This document shows, piece by piece, positions 34,895-44,225 of a stretch of 64,000 nucleotides of DNA (positions are counted from its first letter, which is position 1; every line of letters begins with the position of its first letter). The DNA is taken from assembly GCF_000325705.1 (NCBI RefSeq), contig NC_019904.1, forward strand, positions 628,001 through 692,000, read 5' to 3'. The notes under the pieces were generated by a model. The model ran no database searches. It was not told the origin of the DNA and worked only from the letters and a program-made list of their open reading frames with translations. This stretch comes from Echinicola vietnamensis DSM 17526 (GTDB lineage: Bacteria > Bacteroidota > Bacteroidia > Cytophagales > Cyclobacteriaceae). A program made the position numbers and the translations under genes.

Positions 34895-36133
34895 TCAGTC
34901 AAGAAAAGGATCACGGTCCACTTTAAACTCTGAAGAGCTTTCATTGGCCCCTCTCAGGACTATCCGAAAAGTCGTGCCCTTTCCGAGCTCGGATTGATGA
35001 ACAAAAATCCTTCCCTTATGATATCCTTCGATGATCCGCTTGGCGAGCGTCAATCCCAATCCCCAACCACGTTGCCTGGTGGTAAAACCGGGGTTAAACA
35101 CGCGCTTAAACATACTTTTGTCAATGCCTTTACCCGTGTCTGCTATGTCCACATGGACAAACTGCTCACTTTCCTTTACGATATTAATGGCTATCTGCCC
35201 TTGCCCCTTCATCGCATCCACAGCATTTTTGCATATATTTTCCACTACCCATTCGAAAAGCGACCTGTTCATCATCGCATCCACATCCTCGGCATGGCTG
35301 CTCAGGTCGATGCTCACTTTGCTGGATATCCTGGGCCTTAGGTAATTCACTGCCTCTTCAATGACAGAATAGACATTTTCCTGCTTGATCACGGGAGCAC
35401 TGCCAATATTGCTAAACCGCTCGGTAACCATCCGCAGCTTGGACACATCTTTATCCAGTTCCACGATGACTTCTTTGTTTTCGTCCCAAACAGGAGAATT
35501 TTTCAAATAATCGATCCATGCCATCAACGAGGCAATGGGGGTTCCTAACTGGTGGGCGGTTTCCTTGGTAAGTCCTGCCCAGACACGGTTTTGCTCGGCA
35601 ATCTTGGACTGGTTAAACACCGCAAAGGCCAATACGCCAAAGACCAAAATCACTGAAAGCTGCACATAAGGGTAGTACTTTAGCCGCGTCAGCAATTCCG
35701 AATTGGTGTAATACAGGTACTGATTGTCCAGAATCTGAATAGGCTCATAGTCCATCTTCATCCGCAGCACCTCCGACCGAAGCTTTTCCTCTATATCGGC
35801 TTCCGTGGCATTTTTCTTAAACGTAATGTTCCTGTACTCCCCTGATGGCTTCCCAAAAGCATCGGCTACGATTACGGGAATATTATGGTTTTCCTGGATG
35901 ATGCCTTGATGGATAAAAGTAAGGTTGTCAGAATTATTGGCCACATACTCCATGGCATTGGCATAGAGTGTAATCTGCTTTTTTTCCCGCTCCTTAAGCT
36001 CACTGACCAAGGTATTGGTATAGTAGATAGAGCCAATACTAATGATCAAAGAAGCGATAAAGATGATCCATTTTACCTTGCCCCTATTTTGATATAAGTC
36101 CAGCGTAGCCAGATCTTGAAATTTATTCCTCAT
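34895..36133 (-). CDS. orphan sensor histidine kinase
   Basis: The 412-residue protein has two transmembrane helices (about 21-40 and 154-173) framing a periplasmic sensor region of about 110 residues. A HisKA-like dimerisation region carries the phospho-acceptor His194 in TKETAHQLGTPIASLM, and the HATPase_c domain has the N box VENICKNAVDAM, ADTGKGID and GWGLGLTLAKRI. There is no HAMP domain: the helix runs straight to the His motif. No response regulator is adjacent, so the partner is elsewhere. It should phosphorylate a cognate regulator in answer to an envelope signal. The sensor region is not recognised. Confidence 0.92.
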   Translation of the reverse strand: MRNKFQDLATLDLYQNRGKVKWIIFIASLIISIGSIYYTNTLVSELKEREKKQITLYANAMEYVANNSDNLTFIHQGIIQENHNIPVIVADAFGKPSGEYRNITFKKNATEADIEEKLRSEVLRMKMDYEPIQILDNQYLYYTNSELLTRLKYYPYVQLSVILVFGVLAFAVFNQSKIAEQNRVWAGLTKETAHQLGTPIASLMAWIDYLKNSPVWDENKEVIVELDKDVSKLRMVTERFSNIGSAPVIKQENVYSVIEEAVNYLRPRISSKVSIDLSSHAEDVDAMMNRSLFEWVVENICKNAVDAMKGQGQIAINIVKESEQFVHVDIADTGKGIDKSMFKRVFNPGFTTRQRGWGLGLTLAKRIIEGYHKGRIFVHQSELGKGTTFRIVLRGANESSSEFKVDRDPFLD

Positions 36134-36292
36134 TAATTTATGTCACTGTTCCGATTAGTGGTAGTCCCTCATACTTATAACTGCCCAAGCTGTATAGATA
36201 TTATCTATGGCGAATAGTAATTATCACTTTGACTGCTATCGATGATTCCCGTAAATTCGAATAAATATTTAAATAAACAAAACATCTATACA

Positions 36293-36763
36293 ATGGCAAC
36301 TAACGAAATCGGATTAAAAGTAAAAGATAGCAAAGTTTTATCAGCCAAACTCAACAAACTGCTGGCAAACTATGAAATCTATTACCAAAACCTCAGGAAT
36401 TTTCACTGGAATGTCTCTGGCCCGAATTTCTTTGAACTGCACGCAAAGTTTGAGGAATTGTACAACGCCGCCAACGAGGCCATTGATGAAACGGCCGAAA
36501 GAATCCTTACACTGGGCGAAAGGCCATTGAGCTCCTTTGCAGAATACATCGAGGAAGCAGCCATCAAAGAGGCCAAAAAAGTAACCGATCCCAAAAGCAT
36601 GGTGGAAAATGTCCGCGACAACCTGAACACCTTGCTTACGCTGGAACGGGAAACACTGGAAATCGCCAGTGCTCAAGGAGATGAAGGAACAGTCACCCTC
36701 ATGAGTGATTATATCACTTCAAAAGAAAAAGTGGTTTGGATGCTCTCTGCATACCTTAGGTAA
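36293..36763 (+). CDS. dps: Dps family DNA-binding ferritin-like protein
   Basis: The 156-residue protein has the Dps four-helix bundle with ferroxidase ligands in NFHWNVSGPNFFELHAKFEELY (His and Asp/Glu residues near 35-55) and the family AIDETAERILTLGE. The in-frame upstream ATG at 36242 adds 17 residues without family match, so MATNEIGLKV at 36293 is chosen. Dps dodecamers oxidise ferrous iron with peroxide, store the iron and shield DNA under oxidative or stationary stress. The N-terminus has few Lys, so DNA binding is uncertain. Divergent from the histidine kinase gene across 160 bases. Confidence 0.94.
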   Translation: MATNEIGLKVKDSKVLSAKLNKLLANYEIYYQNLRNFHWNVSGPNFFELHAKFEELYNAANEAIDETAERILTLGERPLSSFAEYIEEAAIKEAKKVTDPKSMVENVRDNLNTLLTLERETLEIASAQGDEGTVTLMSDYITSKEKVVWMLSAYLR

Positions 36764-36764
36764 C

Positions 36765-36800
36765 AAAAAAGGCTGCCGAATGATCGGCAGCCTTTTTTTT
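36765..36800 (+). terminator. strong terminator after dps, probably bidirectional
   Basis: A perfect 15-bp stem (36765-36779 with 36784-36798) around ATGA, with A runs on one side and T runs on the other. It also serves the convergent ABC permease gene ending at 36823. Confidence 0.95.
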
Positions 36801-36822
36801 GATTTCTTTTCCTATCAATACT

Positions 36823-38133
36823 TTAATTGTTTTGCTTGATCCACTTCCAGAGCATCTTGTAATTCACCTTGGTGCCATGGACCAAAATACCGATTCGATA
36901 TATCTTGGCAGCTACCCAAGTGGTAAACAAAAAACCAAGAATAAGCAGGATCATCGACACCGCTAAATCAAAAAGTGGAATGCCAAAGCTAGCCCGGCCC
37001 ACCATGGAAATCGGTGAAGTAAAAGGAATCACAGACAACCAAAAACTCACATTGCTTTCCGGGTCATCAAGCACAAAGATAAACAGCCCAAAATAACTTG
37101 CAATCAAGGGAATGGTCACCGGAAACATAAACTGCTGTGCATCCCCCGGAGAATCCACTGCAGCGCCAATGGCTGCGAAGAAAGCACCATACAGCAAATA
37201 TCCACCCAAAAAGTAAAACAAGAATGTCAGCACTAGCTCCACAAAGTCGATCCCTTGGATCACTTGAAACACCTGTGCCATTTCACTGGACTGCATCATC
37301 GTTTGGGCGGCTTCCGGATTGGCCATTTCAAGCGCTTGCTGCTGGGGCATCTGCATGCCAAAATACCCCATCACCACCGAAGAGACTGTTGAAATCAGCA
37401 CAATCCATATCAGAAACTGGGTCAGTCCCACCGCTCCGATACCGATGATTTTTCCCAGCATCAACTGAAACGGTTTGATCGAAGAAACGAGAATCTCGAT
37501 GATCCTACTGGACTTTTCTTCAATGACACCCTGCATGATCTGGGTACCATACACAAAGATGAAGGTGTAGATCAAAATCCCCAGAAAAAAACCGAGCCCA
37601 TAATTCACCCCAGCATTGGCCACCTTTTCATCCCCTCCTTCTTCCAAGGTGATCGAACTGATGGAAACCGGTGTTTTGATATTTCGGATGACCTTGGGAT
37701 CAATCCCGAGCTCATAAAGCCTGATCTCTCCTATACGATTACTCAACCGCTCTTCCAAGTCCCCCACCAATCCGACACTTGGGGTCTTTTTGGAATAAAA
37801 GCGAATCCCCTCAGGAGCATCTACATCCACCTTTGGAATATATAGGAACCCAAAACGGTCTCCATCTTGGACCAGTTTCTTTGCTTCTTCCTGTGGAAGT
37901 GATGAATACGAGAAGGCATACTCTCCATTGCTTTCAATGAAAAAGCGGTCGCTCTCATCCACTACTTCTATGATTTTTAAGGCATCCCCTCCCTCACTGC
38001 TAAATGAAATCCATAAAAACACCCCTAATATCGCCGGAAATATCAACGGCGTGATCAGGGTAGCCAGTAGGAATGATTTCTTTCTGACCCTGGCCAAATA
38101 TTCCCGTTTGATCACTAAAAAAACTTTACTCAT
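36823..38133 (-). CDS. ABC-2 family transporter permease (NatB-like)
   Basis: The 436-residue protein has an N-terminal helix (about 18-45), a large extracytoplasmic domain (about 45-175) and then five or six transmembrane helices, the NatB/YhaP layout. VYGTQIMQGVIEEKSSRIIEILVSSIKPFQ is the cytoplasmic coupling motif of ABC-2 permeases. With the ATPase overlapping by 4 bases it forms an exporter. NatAB-type pumps export sodium or other small compounds; the substrate here is not known. Confidence 0.9.
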   Translation of the reverse strand: MSKVFLVIKREYLARVRKKSFLLATLITPLIFPAILGVFLWISFSSEGGDALKIIEVVDESDRFFIESNGEYAFSYSSLPQEEAKKLVQDGDRFGFLYIPKVDVDAPEGIRFYSKKTPSVGLVGDLEERLSNRIGEIRLYELGIDPKVIRNIKTPVSISSITLEEGGDEKVANAGVNYGLGFFLGILIYTFIFVYGTQIMQGVIEEKSSRIIEILVSSIKPFQLMLGKIIGIGAVGLTQFLIWIVLISTVSSVVMGYFGMQMPQQQALEMANPEAAQTMMQSSEMAQVFQVIQGIDFVELVLTFLFYFLGGYLLYGAFFAAIGAAVDSPGDAQQFMFPVTIPLIASYFGLFIFVLDDPESNVSFWLSVIPFTSPISMVGRASFGIPLFDLAVSMILLILGFLFTTWVAAKIYRIGILVHGTKVNYKMLWKWIKQNN

Positions 38134-39029
38134 TGTGCATGCTCTTTTACTTTTTGAATAAAAATTTCTTCAATGGTGGGAATCCGCTCTTCGAAACTGA
38201 CGACTTCACCTAGCCCCATCACTTCCCTTAACAAGTCATTGGGGGTGCCGTTTTCCAGCGTCACCTCAAAGGACGTCACACCATATTCCTCTTTAGGATG
38301 ATGACACTTGGCTGGCAAGGCAATATCGGTTCCTTGAAGCTTTACCTTATAAATATTTGACCGGGATTGGTCTTTGATCTGGGCAAGGGGCCCGTCCAGC
38401 ACCTTTCGGGATTTATTGATCATGGCAATATGATCGCAAAGAAGGTCTACGGACTCCATGCGGTGTGTACTCAGCATCACCGTAGTGCCCTTTTCCTTTA
38501 ATTCGAGCATTTCATTCTTAATAACTTCTGCATTGACAGGGTCAAATCCTGAGAATGGTTCATCCAAAATCAAGATCTCGGGATCATGGATCACCGTAGC
38601 GATGAATTGCACTTTTTGTGCCATGCCTTTCGAAAGGTCTTCTATCTTTTTTTCTGACCAGGCCTGAATATCAAGTTTCTTCAGCCAGCCCGCTACTTTG
38701 GTCCGCGCATCATGCCCGTTAAGCCCTTTTAGCCGGGCAAAATAGATGAGCTGGTCTCCCACCTTCATTCTTTTATAAAGCCCACGCTCTTCTGGCAGGT
38801 AGCCAATGTTTTTGATATGCTTGGGGCTCAAGGGCTCACCTTTTAAGAAAACTGAACCACTATCTCCATCAATGATTTGGTTAATGATCCGAATTAAGGT
38901 GGTTTTCCCGGCTCCATTAGGCCCCAAAAGCCCAAAAACGCCTCCTTTGGGCACGACCAAATCCACATCCGTAAGGGCTGCCTGCTCGCCATACCGTTTA
39001 TTTAACCCGTCAATTTTAAGAATATCCAA
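38130..39029 (-). CDS. ABC transporter ATP-binding protein (NatA-like)
   Basis: The 299-residue ATPase has Walker A GPNGAGKTT (36-44), signature LSKGMAQKVQF, Walker B LILDEPFSGFDP and a His switch in STHRMES. The C-terminal extension of about 80 residues is usual for this branch. The start must be TTG at 39029, as no ATG or GTG lies in frame upstream before a stop. The stop overlaps the permease start by 4 bases (ATGA), so translation is coupled. It powers the ABC-2 permease encoded next. Confidence 0.94.
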   Translation of the reverse strand: MDILKIDGLNKRYGEQAALTDVDLVVPKGGVFGLLGPNGAGKTTLIRIINQIIDGDSGSVFLKGEPLSPKHIKNIGYLPEERGLYKRMKVGDQLIYFARLKGLNGHDARTKVAGWLKKLDIQAWSEKKIEDLSKGMAQKVQFIATVIHDPEILILDEPFSGFDPVNAEVIKNEMLELKEKGTTVMLSTHRMESVDLLCDHIAMINKSRKVLDGPLAQIKDQSRSNIYKVKLQGTDIALPAKCHHPKEEYGVTSFEVTLENGTPNDLLREVMGLGEVVSFEERIPTIEEIFIQKVKEHAQ

Positions 39030-39105
39030 TCGTGTGTGATTTAAACCCCAAGAATCATATAAACAACAAAAATAAGGGCTAATCCTTAATCACCAAGGCA
39101 ATCAG

Positions 39106-39999
39106 TTACTTTAAGATCAAGGAGCCGACAGATACATCAATTTCAAAAGTCATCAGGTTCTTTGCATCCTTATCGTATCCCTTGCTGGCATAAACCTTAT
39201 CGCTAAGCTCAGTAAGGTAATTAGGGAGTTTTTTTCGGCACATCGCCGTAGAATTAATTTTCACCAAATAGGGATATTGGGGCGCAGGAAGCAAAATATA
39301 TACCGCTCCCGCTCCGACGGTGGTCGTGATTTGACAAGGTTTTTTATTTTCCACGTGTTCTTCGAAATTCAGGTTGACCTTCCCATAATTCACTTCAAAG
39401 ATCATATTTCTGGCGTTTGCATTGGTCATGTTCACGCCATCCACGGTCCCCATATTCACCCGAACTTGCATGGTATCCATTTCAGCCAAATTCTTCGCAT
39501 TTTTCGCATATTTCAGGGATACATCTGCTGTAGCAGTGGTGATTTTACACCGCCTGATCTTTAAGTTGCTCAGGTCTACATTGGCCAGGCCAATACCGTA
39601 ATGTAAATCTAAAAAATAAGCATATTTATCACTCAAACCTACTTCCCAGGTATGATCAAAATCCCCTTCACTGGTCGCAAAAAGCTTTGAAGAGAGGCTT
39701 CTGCCAAAACTCTCCTGCTCCACATCGGAATGGTTAAGATCAACTGTCAGCATCCGATTATTTATGGAATAAGCAAAATCGGGCAGAATATTGACCTTCG
39801 ACAGGTGGGAATGGATGACAACGGGGTCATTGATGTACATTTTGTTGACATCAGAAACGCCCTTGTAGGAGGAGAAATTAAGCTGCACGGCATCAAACCC
39901 TGTTTCCTCCTCTACCACAAATTCTTTGACAATTTGGGCCATCGCTACACCTTGGATGATCGATGTAAAGAAGATGATTAAGCACAATCTATTCAACAT
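39106..39999 (-). CDS. exported protein of unknown function
   Basis: The 297-residue protein has a signal peptide (MLNRLCLIIFFTSIIQGVAMA, cleavage near residue 22) and then beta-rich sequence with regular spacing of short strands (LSNLKIRRCKITTATADVSL, MGTVDGVNMTNANARNM), like the beta-helix DUF4097-type adhesins. ENKKPCQITTTVGAGAVYILLP near the end fits that fold. I do not recognise a specific family. It should be periplasmic or on the outer membrane. It lies between the ABC transporter and dnaJ on the same strand but is separated from dnaJ by a terminator. Confidence 0.65.
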   Translation of the reverse strand: MLNRLCLIIFFTSIIQGVAMAQIVKEFVVEEETGFDAVQLNFSSYKGVSDVNKMYINDPVVIHSHLSKVNILPDFAYSINNRMLTVDLNHSDVEQESFGRSLSSKLFATSEGDFDHTWEVGLSDKYAYFLDLHYGIGLANVDLSNLKIRRCKITTATADVSLKYAKNAKNLAEMDTMQVRVNMGTVDGVNMTNANARNMIFEVNYGKVNLNFEEHVENKKPCQITTTVGAGAVYILLPAPQYPYLVKINSTAMCRKKLPNYLTELSDKVYASKGYDKDAKNLMTFEIDVSVGSLILK

Positions 40000-40043
40000 A
40001 CGAATAACCTACGGCGTGGTGGCAAAAAGGTTGGCTTAAGCAT

Positions 40044-40071
40044 AAAAAAAGCCGGATTTTTTCCCGGCTTT
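40044..40071 (-). terminator. intrinsic terminator after dnaJ
   Basis: AAAGCCGG (40048-40055) and CCGGCTTT (40064-40071) form the stem; on the minus strand the 3' arm is followed by further T. Confidence 0.92.
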
Positions 40072-40094
40072 AAATATGATTACATGTGCTGGGA

Positions 40095-41210
40095 CTAAAA
40101 GAACTCTTTCATTTTATCGAAAAATGTCTTCTCCGATTTCCCAGGAGCGGGAATAAAGTTCTCAGACTCCCTTAACGACTCCAGCTTTTCTTTCTCTTCT
40201 TTGGTCAGTTGCTGCGGCGTCCACACATTTACATGAATAAGTTCGTCTCCACGCCCAAAACCGTTGAGGTCTTTGATTCCTTTGCCTTTCAGGCGGAGGA
40301 TCTTACCGCTTTGGGTACCGGGCTCCAGCTTGATTTTCACCTTGCTTTCGATGGTAGGCACTTCTATGTGCGCTCCCAATGCGGCATCCACGAAATTCAC
40401 ATAAAGGTCATACACCACGTTATTTCCATCGCGCTGAAGAATATCATGTTCAATTTCTTCGATCACGATAAGTAAATCACCTGCTACGCCACCGGGAATT
40501 TCATTTCCCTTACCGGACAAGCTCAGCTGCATTCCATCAGCCACCCCTGCAGGGATGTTTATTGGAATGACTTCCTCTTTAAGGATCAGTCCTCTTGCAT
40601 CCGCATGATCTGGTTTCTTGTCGATGATTTGGCCAGTACCGCCACAGTTAGGACAGGCACTTGCCGACACCATCTGGCCGAGCATGGTATTGACGACCTT
40701 TTTTACTTGGCCAGAACCTTGGCATGTCGAACAGGTTTTAAAAGACACACCATCCGCTACCATATGACGCTTGACCTTGATCTTTTTCTCTACGCCATTG
40801 GCGACTTCTTTCAGATTGACTTTCAGCTTGACGCGGAGATTGGTACCTTTTCGCATACGACGGCCTCCACCGCGTCCTCCACCAAAGAAGGACTCGAAAC
40901 CGCCGCCACCGCCGAAGATGTCTCCGAACTGCGAGAAGATATCATCCATGTTCATACCTCCACCGCCGCCAAAGCCGCCGTTACCGCTTACGCCTTGATG
41001 GCCAAATTGGTCATAGCGCTGCTTCTTCTCAGGGTTACTGAGCACTTCATACGCTTCAGCTGCTTCTTTGAATTTCTCTTCAGCTTCCTGGTCTCCGGGA
41101 TTTTTATCAGGATGATACTTCAAGGCCATCTTACGATAGGCCTTTTTGATTTCATCTGCACCGGCTCCTTTGGAAAGCCCTAATACTTCATAATAGTCTC
41201 TCTTTGCCAT
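40095..41210 (-). CDS. dnaJ: chaperone DnaJ with reduced zinc domain
   Basis: The 371-residue protein has the J domain with HPD at 33-35, a Gly/Phe-rich linker (73-118), a zinc-finger region and the C-terminal substrate-binding domains. Only two CxxCxGxG repeats are present, TCSTCQGSG (Cys160, Cys163) and ACPNCGGTG (Cys186, Cys189). The positions of repeats 1 and 4 of classical DnaJ are occupied by [12 protein letters not shown] and [10 protein letters not shown] without Cys. In E. coli DnaJ repeats 1 and 4 form zinc centre I and 2 and 3 form centre II, so centre I is gone and centre II kept. DnaJ feeds substrates to DnaK with GrpE, encoded 6 bases upstream. The start is ATG. Confidence 0.95.
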   Translation of the reverse strand: MAKRDYYEVLGLSKGAGADEIKKAYRKMALKYHPDKNPGDQEAEEKFKEAAEAYEVLSNPEKKQRYDQFGHQGVSGNGGFGGGGGMNMDDIFSQFGDIFGGGGGFESFFGGGRGGGRRMRKGTNLRVKLKVNLKEVANGVEKKIKVKRHMVADGVSFKTCSTCQGSGQVKKVVNTMLGQMVSASACPNCGGTGQIIDKKPDHADARGLILKEEVIPINIPAGVADGMQLSLSGKGNEIPGGVAGDLLIVIEEIEHDILQRDGNNVVYDLYVNFVDAALGAHIEVPTIESKVKIKLEPGTQSGKILRLKGKGIKDLNGFGRGDELIHVNVWTPQQLTKEEKEKLESLRESENFIPAPGKSEKTFFDKMKEFF

Positions 41211-41216
41211 AATATC

Positions 41217-41804
41217 TTAAGATCCAATGACTACCTTGGCAAACCTCACTACTTTGTCGCCAAGCTTGTAGCCTTTTTCCACCACATCTATTACTTTACC
41301 CTTCATATCTTCTGAGGGGGCAGGAATCTGGGTAATGGCTTCTTGATTATCGGCATCAAAAGGTTTTCCGATGAGATCTTCCATCGCGGTCAACCCTTTA
41401 GCCTCTAACACTTTCAGTAACTTATTATAAATCAATAAGCTTCCTTCCAATGTTTGATCGCCACCAGCATCTTTTTCCTCAGCTTTTATTGCTCGCTCAA
41501 AATCATCCACCACAGGAATCAAGTCCTTTAACACATCCTCAGAAGCAGTTTTGATCAATTCCAACCGCTCCTTGGAAGTCCTTCTCCTGTAATTTTCAAA
41601 TTCTGAATAAAGCCTTAAATATTTCTCTTTCAGCTCTTGACTCTCCGCTTTTAGTTGCTCTTCAACTGACAATTCTTCAGCAGGCTCCTCTTCTGTCGCT
41701 TGCTCAGTAGTCTTTTCTTCATTGTTCGCAGCACCTTCTTCGTTTTTTACTTCTTGGTTTTGCGCTTCTACTTGCTCTTCTGCGGCTAATTTTTCCTTAT
41801 TCAT
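41217..41804 (-). CDS. grpE: nucleotide exchange factor GrpE
   Basis: GrpE of 195 residues if started at MNKEKLAAEEQ (41804, with AAAGGAG just before it); an ATG 33 bases upstream is the alternative. A long acidic, disordered N-terminus rich in Glu (residues 5-50) precedes the coiled-coil region KEKYLRLYSEFENYRRRTSKER and the C-terminal beta domain with VVEKGYKLGDKVVRFAKVVIG. It releases ADP from DnaK. The stop is 6 bases before the dnaJ start, so the two are one operon; dnaK is not in the window. Confidence 0.95.
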   Translation of the reverse strand: MNKEKLAAEEQVEAQNQEVKNEEGAANNEEKTTEQATEEEPAEELSVEEQLKAESQELKEKYLRLYSEFENYRRRTSKERLELIKTASEDVLKDLIPVVDDFERAIKAEEKDAGGDQTLEGSLLIYNKLLKVLEAKGLTAMEDLIGKPFDADNQEAITQIPAPSEDMKGKVIDVVEKGYKLGDKVVRFAKVVIGS

Positions 41805-41912
41805 ATCTCCTTTTGAATAACTATCTTGCTCTAACATATGATATAGATTTCACTCATACTCCTGAACGAATATCAATTAGTTTGCCACTTTCCTCATCAT
41901 GACAAACTGACA

Positions 41913-42905
41913 TTATTCGACAATCGCAGCGTAAACCATATCCTTCAACTTGTCCAAGTTATATTGGCTTACGGAAGAAATAAAGAGGCTGGGCACGCCA
42001 TCCGGAAGGTCGTCCTTCATTTCCTCCATTAACTCCTCATCCAGCATATCTGCCTTGGAGACCGCCAAGATCCTTCGCTTATCCAATAATTCCGGATTGT
42101 ATTCCTGCAGCTCATGAAGGAGGATGGCATATTGTTCTTTAATGCTATCGGCATCTGCAGGAACCAAAAACAATAAAATGGAGTTCCGCTCAATATGACG
42201 GAGAAACCTCAGCCCAAGCCCTCTACCATCAGAAGCCCCCTCAATAATTCCGGGGATATCGGCCATCACAAATGACCTGTCATCACGGTAACTCACCACT
42301 CCGAGGTTAGGCACCAAGGTCGTAAAGGGATAATCACCAATCTCCGGCTTTGCAGCAGAAATACTGGACAGTAACGTAGATTTACCGGCATTGGGAAAAC
42401 CTACCAGCCCCACATCTGCCAATAACTTCAGCTCCAGAATGATCCATTCTTCGATGCCTTCCTCCCCGGGCTGGGCATAGTGGGGAGCCTGATTGGTGGA
42501 AGACTTAAAATGATCATTTCCCAGACCGCCTCTACCTCCTTTGGTCAAGATCACTTCTTCTCCATCGGCTGTAATCTCGAATCGCACCTCCTGGGTTTCG
42601 GCATCCTTGGCCACCGTCCCCAGTGGAACTTCCAACACCACATCTTCACCGTCCTTTCCACTCCTACGCCCCCCTTCGCCACCTTTACCGTTCTGGGCAA
42701 TGATGTGCTTCCTGTATTTTAGGTGCAGCAAGGTCCAAAGCTGGGCATTTCCCCTGAGGATAATATGACCGCCTCTCCCCCCATCGCCTCCATCAGGACC
42801 GCCTTTGGGGACGTGCTTTTCCCTTCGGAAGTGGGCAGAGCCAGCTCCTCCCGCTCCTGACCTGGAGCAAAACTTCACGTAATCTATAAAATTCGAATCT
42901 GCCAC
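41913..42905 (-). CDS. obg: GTPase Obg/CgtA
   Basis: The 330-residue protein has the glycine-rich Obg fold ([34 protein letters not shown]) followed by the G domain: [12 protein letters not shown] (G1), [16 protein letters not shown] (G3) and the C-terminal end. It lacks the long OCT extension, as in some Bacteroidota. Obg assists late 50S ribosome assembly and stress signalling. The start codon must be GTG at 42905, because homologues begin [12 protein letters not shown] exactly here. A terminator separates it from adk, so it has its own promoter in the 90-base gap. Confidence 0.95.
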   Translation of the reverse strand: MADSNFIDYVKFCSRSGAGGAGSAHFRREKHVPKGGPDGGDGGRGGHIILRGNAQLWTLLHLKYRKHIIAQNGKGGEGGRRSGKDGEDVVLEVPLGTVAKDAETQEVRFEITADGEEVILTKGGRGGLGNDHFKSSTNQAPHYAQPGEEGIEEWIILELKLLADVGLVGFPNAGKSTLLSSISAAKPEIGDYPFTTLVPNLGVVSYRDDRSFVMADIPGIIEGASDGRGLGLRFLRHIERNSILLFLVPADADSIKEQYAILLHELQEYNPELLDKRRILAVSKADMLDEELMEEMKDDLPDGVPSLFISSVSQYNLDKLKDMVYAAIVE

Positions 42906-42931
42906 TGTAGTATTGCTTAATCCGCTGAAAT

Positions 42932-42958
42932 AAAAGAGGCTAAGAAAAATTCTTAGCC
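42932..42958 (-). terminator. intrinsic terminator after adk
   Basis: GGCTAAGAA (42938-42946) and TTCTTAGCC (42950-42958) form a 9-bp stem around AAA. On the minus strand it is followed by TCTTTTATTT. Confidence 0.88.
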
Positions 42959-42996
42959 ATTGTTAAATTTTCACAAAGGTACGATTATTTTCGGTT

Positions 42997-43569
42997 TTAA
43001 TACTGATCAATTACAGCACTGATCTTTCCGAAGATTTCATCGATTCCCCCGACACCGTGAACGGTAGAAAGCTTCCCTTGCTTCTCATAATAGGAAGCCA
43101 CTGGTAACGTTTCTTCTTTATACACTTTTATTCGTGTGTTGATCTTTTCTTCATCCTGGTCATCCACCCTTCCAGAAGTCTTCCCTCTGTGCCGGATCCG
43201 TTCTTTCAACTCTTCTTCAGGCACTTCCAGGGCAATCATCCCAGAAATACGCATATCTTTCTCTTCTAACAGCTTGTCAAGCGCCTCAGCCTGTGCCACC
43301 GTACGCGGAAAGCCATCCAAAATAAAACCCTTGGCGCCTTTGGTAGTTTTGATCTTATCATCCACCATGCCTATCACCACCTCATCGGGGACTAACCGGC
43401 CCTCATCCATATACTTTCTGGCCAGCTTACCCAAATCTGTTCCTTCTCCTAGGTGCTTCCTGAACAAATCTCCCGTGGAAATGTGCTCTAATTCATATTT
43501 TGCAATGAGCTTTTCACTTTGCGTCCCCTTACCGGCACCCGGAGGGCCAAATAACACGATGTTTAGCAT
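42997..43569 (-). CDS. adk: adenylate kinase
   Basis: The 190-residue enzyme starts MLNIVLFGPPGAGKGTQSEKL with the P-loop at 8-16, then HISTGDLFRKHLGEGTDLG, GFILDGFPRTVAQAEAL and RIRHRGKTSGRVDDQDE. It is of the short type without a zinc-binding or full LID: the LID is the compact form, RGKTSGRVDD. It converts AMP and ATP to two ADP in the cytoplasm. The hpt gene lies 41 bases upstream on the same strand and is probably cotranscribed, giving a purine nucleotide pair. Confidence 0.97.
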   Translation of the reverse strand: MLNIVLFGPPGAGKGTQSEKLIAKYELEHISTGDLFRKHLGEGTDLGKLARKYMDEGRLVPDEVVIGMVDDKIKTTKGAKGFILDGFPRTVAQAEALDKLLEEKDMRISGMIALEVPEEELKERIRHRGKTSGRVDDQDEEKINTRIKVYKEETLPVASYYEKQGKLSTVHGVGGIDEIFGKISAVIDQY

Positions 43570-43610
43570 GATTTATAGTTTGGTTAATACAGTGTTGTAG
43601 GGTATCCCCT

Positions 43611-44138
43611 TCATTTTAGTTGATATATCTCTCTCAGGTTACGGCCATGGCCATCGTAATCCAATCCATAGCCGACCACAAATTTATTCGGAATTTCAAA
43701 CCCCACATAATCCACCTCCACTTCGGTCAGTAAGGCTTCCGGCTTCAGCAATAAACTGGCGACCGCGATACTGGCCGGTGACTTCTCCCGTAGCTTATCG
43801 ATCAGATGCCCCATGCTCCTTCCGGTGTCGACAATATCTTCTACAATTATAATATGTCGCTCCTTCACCTCTTCCTTGAGTCCAACCAGTTCCTGAATAC
43901 TTCCCGTAGACTGCATGGCTTCGTAGGAAGCAATCTTTATAAATGAAACTTCCAGCGGAACGGAAACCTCCTTCATCAAGTCCGACAAGAACATGAACGC
44001 TCCGTTCAAAATCCCCAAAACAAGCGGGCACTTTCCATCGTAATCCTTAGACAATGCCTTTCCCAGTGCCTTTACCCGCACACCTAACTGCTCCTCTGAC
44101 AGGTACAGCTCAAACTCCTTGTCTTTTACCTTTAACAT
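43611..44138 (-). CDS. hpt: hypoxanthine phosphoribosyltransferase
   Basis: The 175-residue enzyme begins MLKVKDKEFELYLSEEQL at the ATG 44138; an in-frame ATG 54 bases upstream lies in a stretch without family similarity. It has the PRPP motif IIIVEDIVDTGRSM and the C-terminal IPNKFVVGYGLDYDGHGRNL of HGPRTases. It salvages hypoxanthine or guanine to IMP or GMP. It precedes adk on the same strand. A further gene on the same strand, the M42 peptidase, ends 87 bases upstream. Confidence 0.94.
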   Translation of the reverse strand: MLKVKDKEFELYLSEEQLGVRVKALGKALSKDYDGKCPLVLGILNGAFMFLSDLMKEVSVPLEVSFIKIASYEAMQSTGSIQELVGLKEEVKERHIIIVEDIVDTGRSMGHLIDKLREKSPASIAVASLLLKPEALLTEVEVDYVGFEIPNKFVVGYGLDYDGHGRNLREIYQLK

Positions 44139-44225
44139 ATTACAATAAAAAAGCCCCGACTCCAGGGCGATACAAATATAGATAATTTTCATTTGTGCTT
44201 CCTAATTTGAAAGCCAAAGACTTAA

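Noticed and set aside
36242..36292. Longer N-terminus for the Dps gene
   Set aside because: The extra 17 codons are leader-like and AT-rich, without Dps similarity; the ATG at 36293 fits the family length.
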